This document shows positions 33,796-43,099 of a DNA stretch of 64,000 nucleotides, piece by piece; within the stretch, counting starts at the first letter, position 1, and the number at the start of each line of letters is the position of its first letter. The DNA is taken from contig NZ_WXYN01000007.1 of assembly GCF_016881065.1 (NCBI RefSeq), forward strand, positions 1 to 64,000, read 5' to 3'. The DNA is from Planococcus soli. GTDB taxonomy: Bacteria; Bacillota; Bacilli; Bacillales_A; Planococcaceae. The notes under the pieces are model-generated. The model was not told where the DNA came from, searched no databases, and saw nothing but the letters and a program-made list of their open reading frames with translations. The position numbers and the translations under genes were made by a program.

Positions 33796-34608
33796 TTAGT
33801 TTAAAACTTTGATCGTAACGTCTTTACGGCCCCATTGTAGAGCTGCATCTTGTGATGGAATGAATAGATCAATTTTGTTTCCTTTGATTGCGCCACCAGT
33901 ATCGCCAGCGATTGCTTCTCCGTAACCTTCAACCCAAACTTTAGAGCCTAGTGGAATTACTGAAGGATCAACTGCGATTACTTTTTGGTTTGGATTTGAA
34001 CGAAGGTCAATTCCAGTTGCTGTAGTTCCTGAACATCCTGCACAGTAAGCTGTGTAAGCTGTTGCAGACACTGTCATTGTTTTACCAGATTGTGTTGAAG
34101 CTGCTGCAGGAGCTTTTTCTGCAGGAGCACTTGCTGGTGCTGGTGCTTTTGCTGGTGCCGCTGATTTTGCAGGTGCTGCTGGCGCTGCTGCAGTTTTAGC
34201 TGGTGCTTTTTCTGCTGTTGCAGTTCCGCCTTTGACAACCAATTGCTCACCCGGGAAAATAAGGTGTCCGGAAACGCCATTCCAGCTGATTAAGCTGTCC
34301 AATGAAATTCCGTGTGCACTAGCGATTTTGAATAATGTGTCGCCAGATTTTACTGTATATGTTGAGTTGTCCGCTTTCGTTTCTGATGCTGCTTGTCCAT
34401 CAACTTTAAGTTCCTGGCTCGGCAAGATCAAGTCTGAGGATAAATTGTTTAGTCCTTTTAAGCTTTCTACTGATACGTTCTTATCTTGTGAAATTCCCCA
34501 GAGAGTGTCTCCTGATTGAACTGTATACGATGATGAAGCACTAGCTGACGTAGCTGCTCCCACACTTAACGCTGCGATAGCAGTTAGTGTAACGATTTGC
34601 TTTTTCAT
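33796..34608 (-). CDS. LysM-3D cell-wall protein (YocH/resuscitation-promoting-like)
   Basis: 270 residues from the ATG at 34608 (AAGGAGG). Signal peptide (1-24), LysM domains at about 27-70 and 83-127 (YTVQSGDTLWGIS; YTVKSGDTLFKIA), an Ala/Pro/Lys-rich linker (about 135-175) and a C-terminal 3D domain with three conserved Asp (VDPSVIPLGS; GDTGGAIKGNKID). This layout is that of YocH-type muralytic proteins, in which the 3D domain acts on or near peptidoglycan glycan strands. Usually under WalRK; a palindrome upstream may be relevant. Confidence 0.9.
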   Translation of the reverse strand: MKKQIVTLTAIAALSVGAATSASASSSYTVQSGDTLWGISQDKNVSVESLKGLNNLSSDLILPSQELKVDGQAASETKADNSTYTVKSGDTLFKIASAHGISLDSLISWNGVSGHLIFPGEQLVVKGGTATAEKAPAKTAAAPAAPAKSAAPAKAPAPASAPAEKAPAAASTQSGKTMTVSATAYTAYCAGCSGTTATGIDLRSNPNQKVIAVDPSVIPLGSKVWVEGYGEAIAGDTGGAIKGNKIDLFIPSQDAALQWGRKDVTIKVLN

Positions 34609-34719
34609 AAATTGAAATTCCTCCTTTTCACTAACAGGAATGATCATAACACCTCGACATTTCAGGAACATGACAGAATGGCAGATAGAACATAACAATT
34701 GCGTGACACGATCGCCCGC

Positions 34720-34740
34720 TTTATTACAGGCTGTAATAAA
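34720..34740. promoter_or_regulatory. Perfect palindrome upstream of the LysM-3D gene
   Basis: 10-base arms TTTATTACAG and CTGTAATAAA around a single G. It lies about 110 bases before the LysM-3D start and 245 before the BCCT gene. It contains TGTAAT, the half-site of WalR boxes, but in inverted rather than direct orientation. The remaining 34609-34986 gap shows nothing else I can support. Confidence 0.5.
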
Positions 34741-35004
34741 ACTGATAATTCGCATCGAAGTCTTATAATTCCGAACCTTATTTTAAATGCCTGGAGGTTA
34801 AAGATCCGAATTGGATCGAACCAACTTTCTTCCATTACCGCTGCTACAGCAAAAAACTGCGCAGCTATCCAACACTTCTGATTTGCCGGCAAATAAAATC
34901 ATTGCACCAACTTCTACACCAAGAAATTGTGCTTAGACAGTTTATCTCCTATATATGAGGGAATATTAAAAAGTTGTTTATAGAAAATGAAAGGAGGAAG
35001 TCAC

Positions 35005-36504
35005 TTGAAAAATATCACTTCGGTTTTTTGGATCTCATTAATAATTTGCATTGGCCTGGTTGCTTGGGGACTGGCTTCACCTCAAGGCTTCCAGACACAG
35101 ACGGGCGAATTGACAGCAGCCATCTCCAGCACATTCGGCTGGTATTATCTTTTGACAGTCTTTCTAATTCTGATTTTCTGCGTGTACTTGATATTCTCAA
35201 GATTTGCTAATTTGAAGTTAGGAAAGCCTGGAGATAAACCTGAATTTTCTCTCGTATCGTGGTTTGCCATGCTATTTAGTGCCGGAATGGGGATGGGGTT
35301 GGTTTTTTGGACAACAGCCGAACCAATTTCACACGCATTCATCAGTTCTCCAAATGCTGAACTGGGGTCAGATCAGGCAATTCAGGAAGCAATGCAATTC
35401 TCTTTTTTCCACTGGGGACTGCATGCATGGGCCGTATACGGAATCGTTGCACTCGTTTTGGCTTACTTTAAGTTCCATAACGATGCCCCCGGTTTAATCA
35501 GTGCAACGCTGATTCCTTTATTCGGCAAAAAACTGATGGCCGGACCACTTGGAAAACTGATCGATACGCTGGCGGTCTTCGCAACAGTAATCGGCGTTGC
35601 TTCAACGCTTGGATTCGGATCTGCTCAAATGAATGAAGGGATTTCCTTTTTATTCGGCACACCGAATACATTTGCATTCCAAATGCTGATTCTTGCTGTC
35701 GCAACAGTCCTTTTCATTGCCTCTGCCTCTTCCGGGATCGGACGCGGCATCAAGTACTTGAGTAATATCAATATGGTTCTTGCCTTTGTTCTGCTTTTGC
35801 TCTTATTGATTGTTGGACCGACACTTTATATTTTTAACTCATTTGCTGATGCTATTGGCGGTTATATGACCAACTTCTTCTCCATGAGTTTTAACCTTGA
35901 GCCAATTAATGAAGAGCGGCGGGCTTGGGTAGATGGCTGGACAGTATTTTACTGGGCATGGTGGATTTCCTGGGCACCATTTGTCGGCATTTTCATCGCC
36001 CGCATTTCCCGCGGACGGACAGTTAAAGAATTTATGCTCGGTGTACTGTTGGTTCCTTCACTGGTATGTTTCATCTTTTTTGCGGTATTTGGGGTTTCTG
36101 CTTTAAACCTTGAACAAAACGGTATCGCCAAAATTTCTGAATACAGTTTAGAAACAGCAACATTCGGGGTGTTGCAATATTATCCACTCGGAACTTTACT
36201 GTCTATTATCACATTGTTTGTCATCGCGATTTTCTTTATCACTTCCGCCGATTCGGCTACGTTCGTACTCGGCATGCAAACAACTGGCGGCATGTTGAAT
36301 CCGCCGAATTTGGTTAAGATCACTTGGGGGCTTATCCAGTCGGCTGTTGCTGCTATCGTCATTTATACCGGCGGCACACAAGGACTGCAAAATGCCCTGA
36401 TCATTGCGGCCCTGCCTTTTTCTGTCGTCATTATTTTAATGGGAGTCTCCTTTCTCAAGGCGGCTTCTCATGATCCATTAGCCAAAAAGAATAAAAGGCA
36501 GTAA
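35005..36504 (+). CDS. BCCT-family betaine/choline/carnitine transporter (OpuD-like)
   Basis: 499 residues starting at the TTG 7 bases past AAAGGAGG; the ATG at 34987 lies upstream of the site. Twelve hydrophobic helices with the conserved family segment WTVFYWAWWISWAPFVG near residue 310 and SAGMGMGLVFWTTAEP near residue 93. Members take up glycine betaine or choline with Na+ or H+ for osmoprotection. The substrate is not settled by sequence. Confidence 0.92.
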   Translation: MKNITSVFWISLIICIGLVAWGLASPQGFQTQTGELTAAISSTFGWYYLLTVFLILIFCVYLIFSRFANLKLGKPGDKPEFSLVSWFAMLFSAGMGMGLVFWTTAEPISHAFISSPNAELGSDQAIQEAMQFSFFHWGLHAWAVYGIVALVLAYFKFHNDAPGLISATLIPLFGKKLMAGPLGKLIDTLAVFATVIGVASTLGFGSAQMNEGISFLFGTPNTFAFQMLILAVATVLFIASASSGIGRGIKYLSNINMVLAFVLLLLLLIVGPTLYIFNSFADAIGGYMTNFFSMSFNLEPINEERRAWVDGWTVFYWAWWISWAPFVGIFIARISRGRTVKEFMLGVLLVPSLVCFIFFAVFGVSALNLEQNGIAKISEYSLETATFGVLQYYPLGTLLSIITLFVIAIFFITSADSATFVLGMQTTGGMLNPPNLVKITWGLIQSAVAAIVIYTGGTQGLQNALIIAALPFSVVIILMGVSFLKAASHDPLAKKNKRQ

Positions 36505-36547
36505 AAAATAAGAGCCGGCACATAAAAATGTGCCGGCTCTTATTTTT
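36504..36547. terminator. Strong terminator between BCCT and yumC
   Basis: AATAAGAGCCGGCACAT pairs with ATGTGCCGGCTCTTATT and is flanked by A and T runs; serves both convergent genes. Confidence 0.95.
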
Positions 36548-36549
36548 TG

Positions 36550-37536
36550 TTATTTAAAAACGCTGGTACTGTGCAGGGGCTGCACTTTAGATTTTGGATC
36601 CAGATAGGATTTTGCATTATTAATGGCAGTCGGCGCTTCACCGAAGCCTACGGCAATCAGCTTGACTTTGCCTTCATATGTGGCAATATCACCTGCTGCA
36701 TAAATGCCGGGAATGCTCGTTTCCATCTTGGAATTGACGATGACCGAGTTTTTATCCATCTCGAGCCCCCACTCTTTAATGGCGCCTAATGAAGTGATAT
36801 TGCCGTAGTTGACAATAACGTGATCTACATCAAGGCGTTCTTCATTGCCTTCTTTGTCAATCAGTACAAGCTCGCTGACCTGGCCGTTTTCACCAACCAG
36901 CTCTTTAACGCCATATGGCTTTTTCACTTCCACTTTTGATTCCATTAAAACATCGATATTTGCCTCGTGAGCAGTCATCTTGTCTCTGCGGTGGCTTAAT
37001 GTCACATGGGATGCCACATTTTCAAGCATCATTGCCCAGTCAACCGCTGAATCGCCGCCGCCTAAAACGACGACTTTTTTATCGCTGAAAAGAGTCAGAT
37101 CTTTCACACCATAGTGAAGTGTTTTGCCTTCGAACGCTTCGCATCCTTCAACTGCAAGTTTGCGGGGCTGGAATGCACCAACGCCGGCAGTCAGCAAAAT
37201 CACTTTCGTGTAGTGGAGGCCTTTATCTGTCTGAATCACAAAGTGATCCTCGTGGCGCTCAGCAGCTGTAACGGTTTCTTCCAGACAAATTTCGGGATCT
37301 CCATATTTCGCCTGCTGGACCAGGTTATCCACCAGGTCTTTCGCTAACACTTTCGGAAATCCACCTACATCGTAAATGAATTTATCCGGGTACAGCTCAG
37401 TCAGCTGACCGCCAAGCTGCGGAAGGCTGTCCAAAATCTTTACTTTCATTTTGCGCATACCGCCGTAAAAGGAAGCAAACAGGCCAGTTGGCCCGCCGCC
37501 AATAATTGTAATATCAAAAACTTCGCGTTCTTCCAT
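36550..37536 (-). CDS. yumC: Ferredoxin-NADP+ reductase, thioredoxin-reductase-like
   Basis: 328 residues with the FAD motif [17 protein letters not shown] (residues 11-27) and NADPH motif [17 protein letters not shown] near residue 154; the ending [14 protein letters not shown] is the second FAD segment. It lacks the redox CxxC of thioredoxin reductase, which defines the YumC (type 2 FNR) family. It transfers electrons between NADPH and ferredoxin or flavodoxin in the cytoplasm. Confidence 0.93.
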   Translation of the reverse strand: MEEREVFDITIIGGGPTGLFASFYGGMRKMKVKILDSLPQLGGQLTELYPDKFIYDVGGFPKVLAKDLVDNLVQQAKYGDPEICLEETVTAAERHEDHFVIQTDKGLHYTKVILLTAGVGAFQPRKLAVEGCEAFEGKTLHYGVKDLTLFSDKKVVVLGGGDSAVDWAMMLENVASHVTLSHRRDKMTAHEANIDVLMESKVEVKKPYGVKELVGENGQVSELVLIDKEGNEERLDVDHVIVNYGNITSLGAIKEWGLEMDKNSVIVNSKMETSIPGIYAAGDIATYEGKVKLIAVGFGEAPTAINNAKSYLDPKSKVQPLHSTSVFK

Positions 37537-37693
37537 TTATAACACTCCTAATCTAATCAATATCTATATCCTATCATATTTACCCCGGATTCACGCCATT
37601 GGACTTATGGCGGAAATTTAAAAAATAAAAGTTTGAATTATCCGTCTTTTATCCTTAAACTGAAGAATGGATAGAACAGAGAGGATGAGGACA

Positions 37694-38485
37694 GTGGATT
37701 TAGGAATCAAGGAAAAAGTCGTAGTAGTTATGGCGTCAAGCAAAGGTTTAGGCAAAGCGACGGCACTCGAATTCGCCAAGGAAGGTGCGACCGTCATCAT
37801 CTCAAGCCGCAGCCAGCAATCACTGGATGCAACTGCTGCTGAAATAAAAGAAGCTACTGGAAACCAGCAAGTGTTCTCCCATGTTTGCGACGTCTCCAAA
37901 GAACAGGACATAGAGGAATTATTTCAATTTGTCGTCAAGCAATTTGGCCGAATTGACGTATTGATCAATAACACGGGCGGCCCGAAAGCTGGCGGCTTTG
38001 ACGCAGTGGAAGATGCCGACTGGTACAAGGCGTTTGATCAAAATCTGCTGAGCTACATCCGAACTTCGCGCACAGTGCTTCCTTACATGAAGAAACAGCA
38101 ATTCGGACGCATCATTAATATCTCCTCTTCTTCGACAAAGGAAGTGATTGACGGCCTGATCTTGTCCAATACTTTCCGGGCAGGAATGGTGGGCTTTTCG
38201 AAGACGCTGGCCCGTGAAGTCGCAAAAGACAATATTCTGGTCAACACGGTCGGACCTGGCCGGTTTGGCACAGACCGGGTAGCAGAACTGGATCAGATTG
38301 CAGCAGATAAACAAGGCGTTCCGATTGAGCAGATCATCCAAAAAAGCAAAGCTAATATCCCAGCTGGCCGTTATGGTGATCCTGAGGAATTCGCTAAAGT
38401 TATCGTTTTTCTCGCTTCTGCTGCCAATTCTTATTTGACAGGACAGTCACTGGTTATAGAAGGCGGTTCATTAAAAGCACTGTAA
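37694..38485 (+). CDS. Short-chain dehydrogenase/reductase
   Basis: 263 residues from the GTG at 37694, 9-10 bases past GAGAGG; the ATG at 37685 has no site of its own. Rossmann motif MASSKGLGKATALEFA, NNTGGPKAG, the catalytic Ser region ISSSSTKEV, and GFSKTLAREVAKDNILVN. The usual YxxxK active-site Tyr is replaced in this segment (LSNTFRAGMVGFSK has Phe/Arg near that site), so catalysis by the classical mechanism is uncertain. Similar to 3-oxoacyl-ACP-reductase-like SDRs. Confidence 0.82.
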   Translation: MDLGIKEKVVVVMASSKGLGKATALEFAKEGATVIISSRSQQSLDATAAEIKEATGNQQVFSHVCDVSKEQDIEELFQFVVKQFGRIDVLINNTGGPKAGGFDAVEDADWYKAFDQNLLSYIRTSRTVLPYMKKQQFGRIINISSSSTKEVIDGLILSNTFRAGMVGFSKTLAREVAKDNILVNTVGPGRFGTDRVAELDQIAADKQGVPIEQIIQKSKANIPAGRYGDPEEFAKVIVFLASAANSYLTGQSLVIEGGSLKAL

Positions 38486-38563
38486 TGTGCCAAATCATTA
38501 TACAGCCAACCCAAAAATCGATATACTGGAAAATGAACAAATTATAAAGGAGATGTTTTTAGA

Positions 38564-39004
38564 ATGGCGAAAAAAGGACACATCCACATGGAAAACGGCG
38601 AAATCATTGAATTCGAACTTTTCCCGAACGAAGCACCAAACACAGCTGCAAACTTTGAAGAGCTTGCAAACTCTGGCTTTTACAACGACGTAACATTCCA
38701 CCGCGTAATTCCAGGCTTCGTAAGCCAAGGCGGCGACCCAACCGGTACTGGTGCTGGCGGCAGCGGCAAAACAATCAAATGCGAAACTGAAGGCAACCCG
38801 CATAAGCACCAAGCAGGAAGCTTATCGATGGCGCATGCCGGCAAAGACACTGGCTCAAGCCAATTCTTTATCGTTCACGCACCACAGCCGCACCTTGATG
38901 GCGTTCACACTGTATTTGGACAAGTGACTTCAGGACTTGAGACTGCCAAAGCAATGAGCAACGGCGACAAAATGACTAAAGTTCACGTCTTTGACGAAGA
39001 ATAA
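38564..39004 (+). CDS. ppiB: Cyclophilin-type peptidyl-prolyl isomerase
   Basis: 146 residues from the ATG at 38564 (AAAGGAGATG). The cyclophilin active site is visible: [15 protein letters not shown] and [24 protein letters not shown]. subtilis PpiB is 143 residues. It catalyses cis/trans isomerisation of X-Pro bonds in the cytoplasm. A spurious ORF from 38487 covers the same DNA in another frame. Confidence 0.95.
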   Translation: MAKKGHIHMENGEIIEFELFPNEAPNTAANFEELANSGFYNDVTFHRVIPGFVSQGGDPTGTGAGGSGKTIKCETEGNPHKHQAGSLSMAHAGKDTGSSQFFIVHAPQPHLDGVHTVFGQVTSGLETAKAMSNGDKMTKVHVFDEE

Positions 39005-39017
39005 GACTTATAAGCTT

Positions 39018-39053
39018 AACCAGCCTGGATCCTTGATCCAGGCCGGTTTTTTG
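39018..39053 (+). terminator. Terminator of ppiB
   Basis: CCAGCCTGGATC pairs with GATCCAGGCCGG, then T6. Confidence 0.9.
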
Positions 39054-39068
39054 TTTGTTTTCGGGAGA

Positions 39069-39160
39069 TACGATCCGTCGCGCGTGAAATACGATCCGCA
39101 GCAGGACAAATACGATTCATAACAAGCTAAATACGATCCATTGCTTCTAATTTATGATTC
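39069..39160. repeat. 21-nt phased tandem array
   Basis: The octamer TACGATCC (variants TACGATTC, TATGATTC) starts at 39069, 39090, 39111, 39132 and 39153, exactly 21 bases apart. The intervening bases vary. No ORF with a start codon reads through it. It lies between the ppiB terminator and the glnQ terminator. Confidence 0.8.
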
Positions 39161-39177
39161 TACCGGTAAAACACCAC

Positions 39178-39207
39178 AAAAAAATACGCCCGCAGGCGCA
39201 TTTTTTA
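39178..39207 (-). terminator. Terminator of the amino-acid ABC transporter operon
   Basis: TGCGCC and GGGCGTA arms with T7 on the minus strand; overlaps the glnQ stop. Confidence 0.8.
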
Positions 39208-39933
39208 CAACACTTTGCTTAAAAACGCTTTGGTCCGCTCATGCTGCGGGTTGCCGAACAATTCCTTCGGTACGTTTTCTTCCACGATATATCCACCATC
39301 GATAAACAGTACGCGATCACCCATTTCAGCGGCAAATCCCATCTCATGCGTCACAACGACCATCGTCATTCCTTCACGCGCTAATTGCTTCATAACATCC
39401 AGTACATCCCCTACCATCTCCGGATCAAGCGCAGAAGTCGGTTCATCAAAAAGCATAATTTTCGGATCCATCGCGAGTGCGCGGGCAATGGCAACACGCT
39501 GTTTCTGGCCCCCGGACAGCTCGCCCGGATAAGCCTTCGCTTTCTCGCGCAATCCGACTTTATCCAGTAATTCGTAAGCCTTCTGCTCACTGGCTTTTCT
39601 ATCGCTTTTCTTCACTTTCATCGGCGCCAGGATAACATTTTCCAGCACCGATTTATGAGGAAATAAATTAAATTGCTGGAATACCATGCCGACATCCTGA
39701 CGAATTTGATTGATGTCTACTTTCGGATTCGTAATATCCACACCCTCAATGTAAACATGTCCACCCGTAATTTCTTCCAACCGGTTCAAGCAGCGAAGAA
39801 ATGTGCTTTTCCCTGAACCTGATGGCCCAATCACGCAAATGACTTCTTTTTCTTCCACTACAGTGCTCATATCTTTAATGACTTCCAGGTTGCCGAATGA
39901 TTTTTTTAAATTCTCTACTCTGATCATAGTCAT
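39205..39933 (-). CDS. glnQ: Polar amino-acid ABC transporter, ATP-binding protein (GlnQ-type)
   Basis: 242 residues: Walker [13 protein letters not shown] (32-43), signature [17 protein letters not shown] and Walker [16 protein letters not shown], ending with the H-loop [10 protein letters not shown]. Size and motifs match the polar amino-acid (PAAT) ATPases GlnQ/ArtM. Last gene of the three-gene operon; its ATG overlaps the permease stop by 4 bases. Substrate is glutamine-like by family, not proven. Confidence 0.92.
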   Translation of the reverse strand: MTMIRVENLKKSFGNLEVIKDMSTVVEEKEVICVIGPSGSGKSTFLRCLNRLEEITGGHVYIEGVDITNPKVDINQIRQDVGMVFQQFNLFPHKSVLENVILAPMKVKKSDRKASEQKAYELLDKVGLREKAKAYPGELSGGQKQRVAIARALAMDPKIMLFDEPTSALDPEMVGDVLDVMKQLAREGMTMVVVTHEMGFAAEMGDRVLFIDGGYIVEENVPKELFGNPQHERTKAFLSKVL

Positions 39934-40574
39934 CGTAAGACAAACTTCCTTTCTACAAAGCTCGCCAGCATGGAGAGCAAGTATATGACGACGAAGTAAA
40001 TAATCCCCAGAATCAAGTACACATTAAAAGCATCAAATGTTGCACTGGCCTGAATCCGGCCTTCCTGCGTCAAATCTGCAACCCCAATGACAGACAGCAG
40101 GGACGTATCCTTTAATGAAATAATCGCCTGGTTGGTAATGGTTGGCAGCATCCGTCTGAATGCCTGCGGCAAAATGACATAGCGCATGTTCTGTGTCGAA
40201 TTCAAGCCCAGAGAACGCGCCGCTTCTGTCTGCCCTTTATCAATCGACTGAATGCCTGCACGGATAATTTCCGAGAAATAGGCACCCGCATTAATGGCCA
40301 CTGTGACGATTCCAGCAGTAGTACTATCTAAAGATATAAAGTCCAGCGAGTTCAAACCGAAATAGATAAAGAAGAGCTGAACGATAAATGGCGTCCCTCG
40401 TATAGCATCAACAAAGATTTTGGCAATCCAGTTCAAAATTTTCAATGGTGCCAATCTGAAAAGTGCCACAACCAAGCCGATCAGGAATCCGAAGACAATG
40501 GCAATAGCAAAAATATACAGTGTGACTTGCAGCCCTTCCATTAAGTACGGAAAAGCATTAACAATTGTATCCAT
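39930..40574 (-). CDS. glnP: Polar amino-acid ABC transporter, permease (GlnP-type)
   Basis: 214 residues from the ATG at 40574 (AAAGGGG). Five hydrophobic segments and the EAA loop with the usual [20 protein letters not shown] for coupling to the ATPase. N-terminus [19 protein letters not shown] is typical of the HisM/GlnP family. A longer reading to 40625 covers the upstream hairpin and is unlikely. Confidence 0.92.
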   Translation of the reverse strand: MDTIVNAFPYLMEGLQVTLYIFAIAIVFGFLIGLVVALFRLAPLKILNWIAKIFVDAIRGTPFIVQLFFIYFGLNSLDFISLDSTTAGIVTVAINAGAYFSEIIRAGIQSIDKGQTEAARSLGLNSTQNMRYVILPQAFRRMLPTITNQAIISLKDTSLLSVIGVADLTQEGRIQASATFDAFNVYLILGIIYFVVIYLLSMLASFVERKFVLR

Positions 40575-40591
40575 ACACCTATCCCCTTTAC

Positions 40592-40634
40592 ATAAAAAAA
40601 TGCAGCGCACTCCTGCGCGCTGCATTCATTTTTT
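40592..40634 (-). terminator. Intra-operon attenuating hairpin
   Basis: ATGCAGCGC pairs with GCGCTGCAT and is followed by T7 on the minus strand, between the binding-protein and permease genes. It may set the higher level of the binding protein, as in many ABC operons. Confidence 0.75.
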
Positions 40635-41418
40635 ATTCCGCGATATACTTCGCTAGAATTTCATCATATTCTCCACTGTCGCGCAATTCCTGAAGGCCCG
40701 CATTGATCTGTTCAAGCAGCTCTGCGTTTTCGCCTTTCAATACCGCAATTCCGTATTGATCTCCAGTTAATCGTTCCCCAACAGTTTTCAAAGAAAGTTC
40801 ACTTTCGGCAATTGCATAGGCAATAACCGGGTAATCTTCCAGAAGAACATCGGCATTGCCGTTTGAAACTTCCTGGAACATCGATGGGCTATCTTCGAAT
40901 TGGGAAACCGTGTAACCATATTCATCTTCGTTGTCACGAGCAAATTGTGCACCCGTTGTCCCGCTCTTAACAGCTACAGTTTTCCCTTCAAGATCTTCCA
41001 AAGCCATGATGTCCGTATTGTCCTCAGCAACAACTAGAGACAATCCAGCATCAAAATATGGATCTGAAAAATCGACTACTGCTTGACGTTCTTCTGTAAT
41101 ACTCATTCCCGCAATGGCAACATCCAATTGGTCTGCCTGCAGTGCCGGGATGATTCCGCCAAAGTCCATCGGGTTGAATTCAATTGTAAAGCCCTGGCTA
41201 TCAGCAATGGCATTGATCAAGTCAATGTCGATTCCTGTGTATTCGCCATCCACTTCAAATTCGAAAGGCGGATAGGTGGTATCGATACCCACTGTATACG
41301 TTTCTCCTTCGCTGCCGCCACCTTCGCTTGTCGTACCTTCTTCACTTTCATCAGATCCGCATGCAGCGAGCACGAGCATCATTGCAATCAATAGTGCTAA
41401 TAGACTCCATTTTTTCAT
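40633..41418 (-). CDS. glnH: Polar amino-acid ABC transporter, substrate-binding lipoprotein (GlnH-type)
   Basis: 261 residues from the ATG at 41418 (AAGGGGG). Lipobox LVLAACGSD with Cys near residue 20, then a Ser/Glu/Gly-rich spacer and a family 3 solute-binding domain (YTVGIDTTYPPFEFEVDGEY; IAGMSITEERQAVVDFSDPY). Binds a polar amino acid outside the membrane and delivers it to GlnPQ. Two CodY-box-like sequences (4 mismatches each) are upstream but are weak. Confidence 0.92.
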   Translation of the reverse strand: MKKWSLLALLIAMMLVLAACGSDESEEGTTSEGGGSEGETYTVGIDTTYPPFEFEVDGEYTGIDIDLINAIADSQGFTIEFNPMDFGGIIPALQADQLDVAIAGMSITEERQAVVDFSDPYFDAGLSLVVAEDNTDIMALEDLEGKTVAVKSGTTGAQFARDNEDEYGYTVSQFEDSPSMFQEVSNGNADVLLEDYPVIAYAIAESELSLKTVGERLTGDQYGIAVLKGENAELLEQINAGLQELRDSGEYDEILAKYIAE

Positions 41419-41519
41419 TAATAGTTCCCCCTTGTTTTCTTTCATCGGTCTTTCTGAATATTAATATATCACAATCTTCTCAATTTCAGAACCTTTGATA
41501 GAAAATAACCAACATTCAG

Positions 41520-41553
41520 CAAAAATAAATGAGGACTAAATAACCTCTTTATT
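41520..41553 (-). terminator. Terminator of the second AI-2E permease
   Basis: AATAAAGAGG and CCTCATTTATT on the minus strand with a T-run; the stop codon of the gene lies in the loop. Confidence 0.75.
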
Positions 41554-42630
41554 GTTGGCAACTTCTCTTTTTTTCCGCAAGCGGTTAAACAGCCGGAAAT
41601 TATGAACAAGAGTCTTCACAACTGCGTATGTGGGAATGGCAATCAGAATACCGACAAATCCGTACAAAGCTCCTGCAATCATCAGCAGCAGGATAATGGT
41701 CAACGGATGGATATTCAAGCGATTGCTCATGATATTTGGGGTAACCAGGTTTCCTTCAAGCTGCTGTACGATCAGTAAAACCATAATCACTTTTACCGCC
41801 ATCCACATATCGCCGCTCATCAGGGCGACAAACAAGGCTGGTATAATTCCGATCAACGGACCTAAAAAAGGGACGATAATCAGGAACATCGCAAAGATGG
41901 ACAAGCTGAGGGCATAATCCAATCCGATGATCAAGTAGCCAATATACATCAAAGTACCTACTACAGCAGCCACTATCGCTTGGCCGACTATGAATGCAGA
42001 CAAGGTCCGATCAACATCCTTCAATAGTTTATCCCCTTCAAGCTTATGCTCTTCCGGTAAATACTTTATTAGATGCGGAACGAATTTCTCATCGTCTTTC
42101 AATAAGAAGAAGAGAACGAAAGGTACAACGATCAGGACAATCGCAATGTTCATAACCATCGTTAAAATATTCATGACGTTGCTCAGCAAGCCTTCTGAAA
42201 GATTTTCCAGGTAGTCCACAGCCCATGCTTTTATTTCAGGGCCCGTAACCCCACCCAATTGAAAACCGGAAAGCATATCGTTCGATTCCTCGGTCACTTC
42301 TTCCACTGTTGAAGGCGCAAGATTTGCCAAACTTTCGACTTGCTCCGAGATGACCGGGCCAAAGAAATAAAGCAGAATGGATAAACTTAAGATAATGGCA
42401 GTAAAGACAATTCCGATCCCGGCAATTTTAGACATGTACCGCATCAGCAATCGCACAAATGGACGCAATAGATAATAGAGTAACCCTCCGATTAGAACCG
42501 GAGCAAAAATAGTAGCGATGATGATTTGTAAGGGTTCAAAAACATAATCAATCTTTCCCAAGAAAAACAAAGTGACTGCAACGAGTAAAATCGCCGTCGT
42601 GTATTCGAAAAACGGTTTTTTAATCCACAT
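41536..42630 (-). CDS. AI-2E family transporter (paralogue)
   Basis: 364 residues from the ATG at 42630 (AAGGAGGAG). Same eight-helix layout and C-terminal motifs as the protein at 20020-21102: GLDYALSLSIFAMFLIIVPFLGP and LNIHPLTIILLLMIAG. It is a clear paralogue with no autoinducer synthesis gene nearby. Substrate unknown. Confidence 0.88.
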   Translation of the reverse strand: MWIKKPFFEYTTAILLVAVTLFFLGKIDYVFEPLQIIIATIFAPVLIGGLLYYLLRPFVRLLMRYMSKIAGIGIVFTAIILSLSILLYFFGPVISEQVESLANLAPSTVEEVTEESNDMLSGFQLGGVTGPEIKAWAVDYLENLSEGLLSNVMNILTMVMNIAIVLIVVPFVLFFLLKDDEKFVPHLIKYLPEEHKLEGDKLLKDVDRTLSAFIVGQAIVAAVVGTLMYIGYLIIGLDYALSLSIFAMFLIIVPFLGPLIGIIPALFVALMSGDMWMAVKVIMVLLIVQQLEGNLVTPNIMSNRLNIHPLTIILLLMIAGALYGFVGILIAIPTYAVVKTLVHNFRLFNRLRKKREVANNKEVI

Positions 42631-42674
42631 AGTGACTCCTCCTTCCCTTCTAGAACAGGTATTTTTTGCACATA

Positions 42675-42713
42675 AAAAAGCGAAAGCAAAAAGAAACTTT
42701 GCTTTCGCTTTTT
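42675..42713 (-). terminator. Terminator of the 93-residue gene
   Basis: AAAAAGCGAAAGCAAA pairs with CTTTGCTTTCGCTTTTT. Confidence 0.9.
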
Positions 42714-42722
42714 CCAATGCCT

Positions 42723-43004
42723 TTATTTATCTTCTTCAAGTTCTCGCATTTCTTTATGAGTTTGCGGGAATGCATTGGCCTGCCATTCATCACGGTAAGC
42801 AGAATCCAATTGAGACAAACCTTGTTCACTAGAGTCTTCTAAAGCACTGACGCTTTCACGCTCATCCACTTTTGAACTATTGCGCATATCGGTATCTTCT
42901 TCTACACGCACTGTGTTTTTTTCCTGGTATGCTTTGTAGACAAAAATTCCCGAAGCCGCTGCAAGTGCGCTGCCAATAAGTGTATTCATCGTTGATTTTT
43001 TCAT
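42723..43004 (-). CDS. Small membrane-anchored hypothetical protein
   Basis: 93 residues: a single N-terminal helix (MKKSTMNTLIGSALAAASGIFVYKAYQEK) and a very acidic soluble tail (VEEDTDMRNSSKVDERES). Layout recalls YtxH-like proteins, but the sequence is too short for a family call. Ribosome site GGAGG; own terminator. Confidence 0.7.
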   Translation of the reverse strand: MKKSTMNTLIGSALAAASGIFVYKAYQEKNTVRVEEDTDMRNSSKVDERESVSALEDSSEQGLSQLDSAYRDEWQANAFPQTHKEMRELEEDK

Positions 43005-43099
43005 CTGAATCCCTCCAAAAATACATGGTTTTTTTCCACTTCTACTTGTATACCCTATATATGTTTTTTTAACTAGTCCAGTGGAATTTTTTTATTCCT

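Noticed and set aside
41451-41500. CodY boxes upstream of the amino-acid ABC operon
   Set aside because: Two sequences resemble AATTTTCWGAAAATT but each has four mismatches, too weak to call without binding data.
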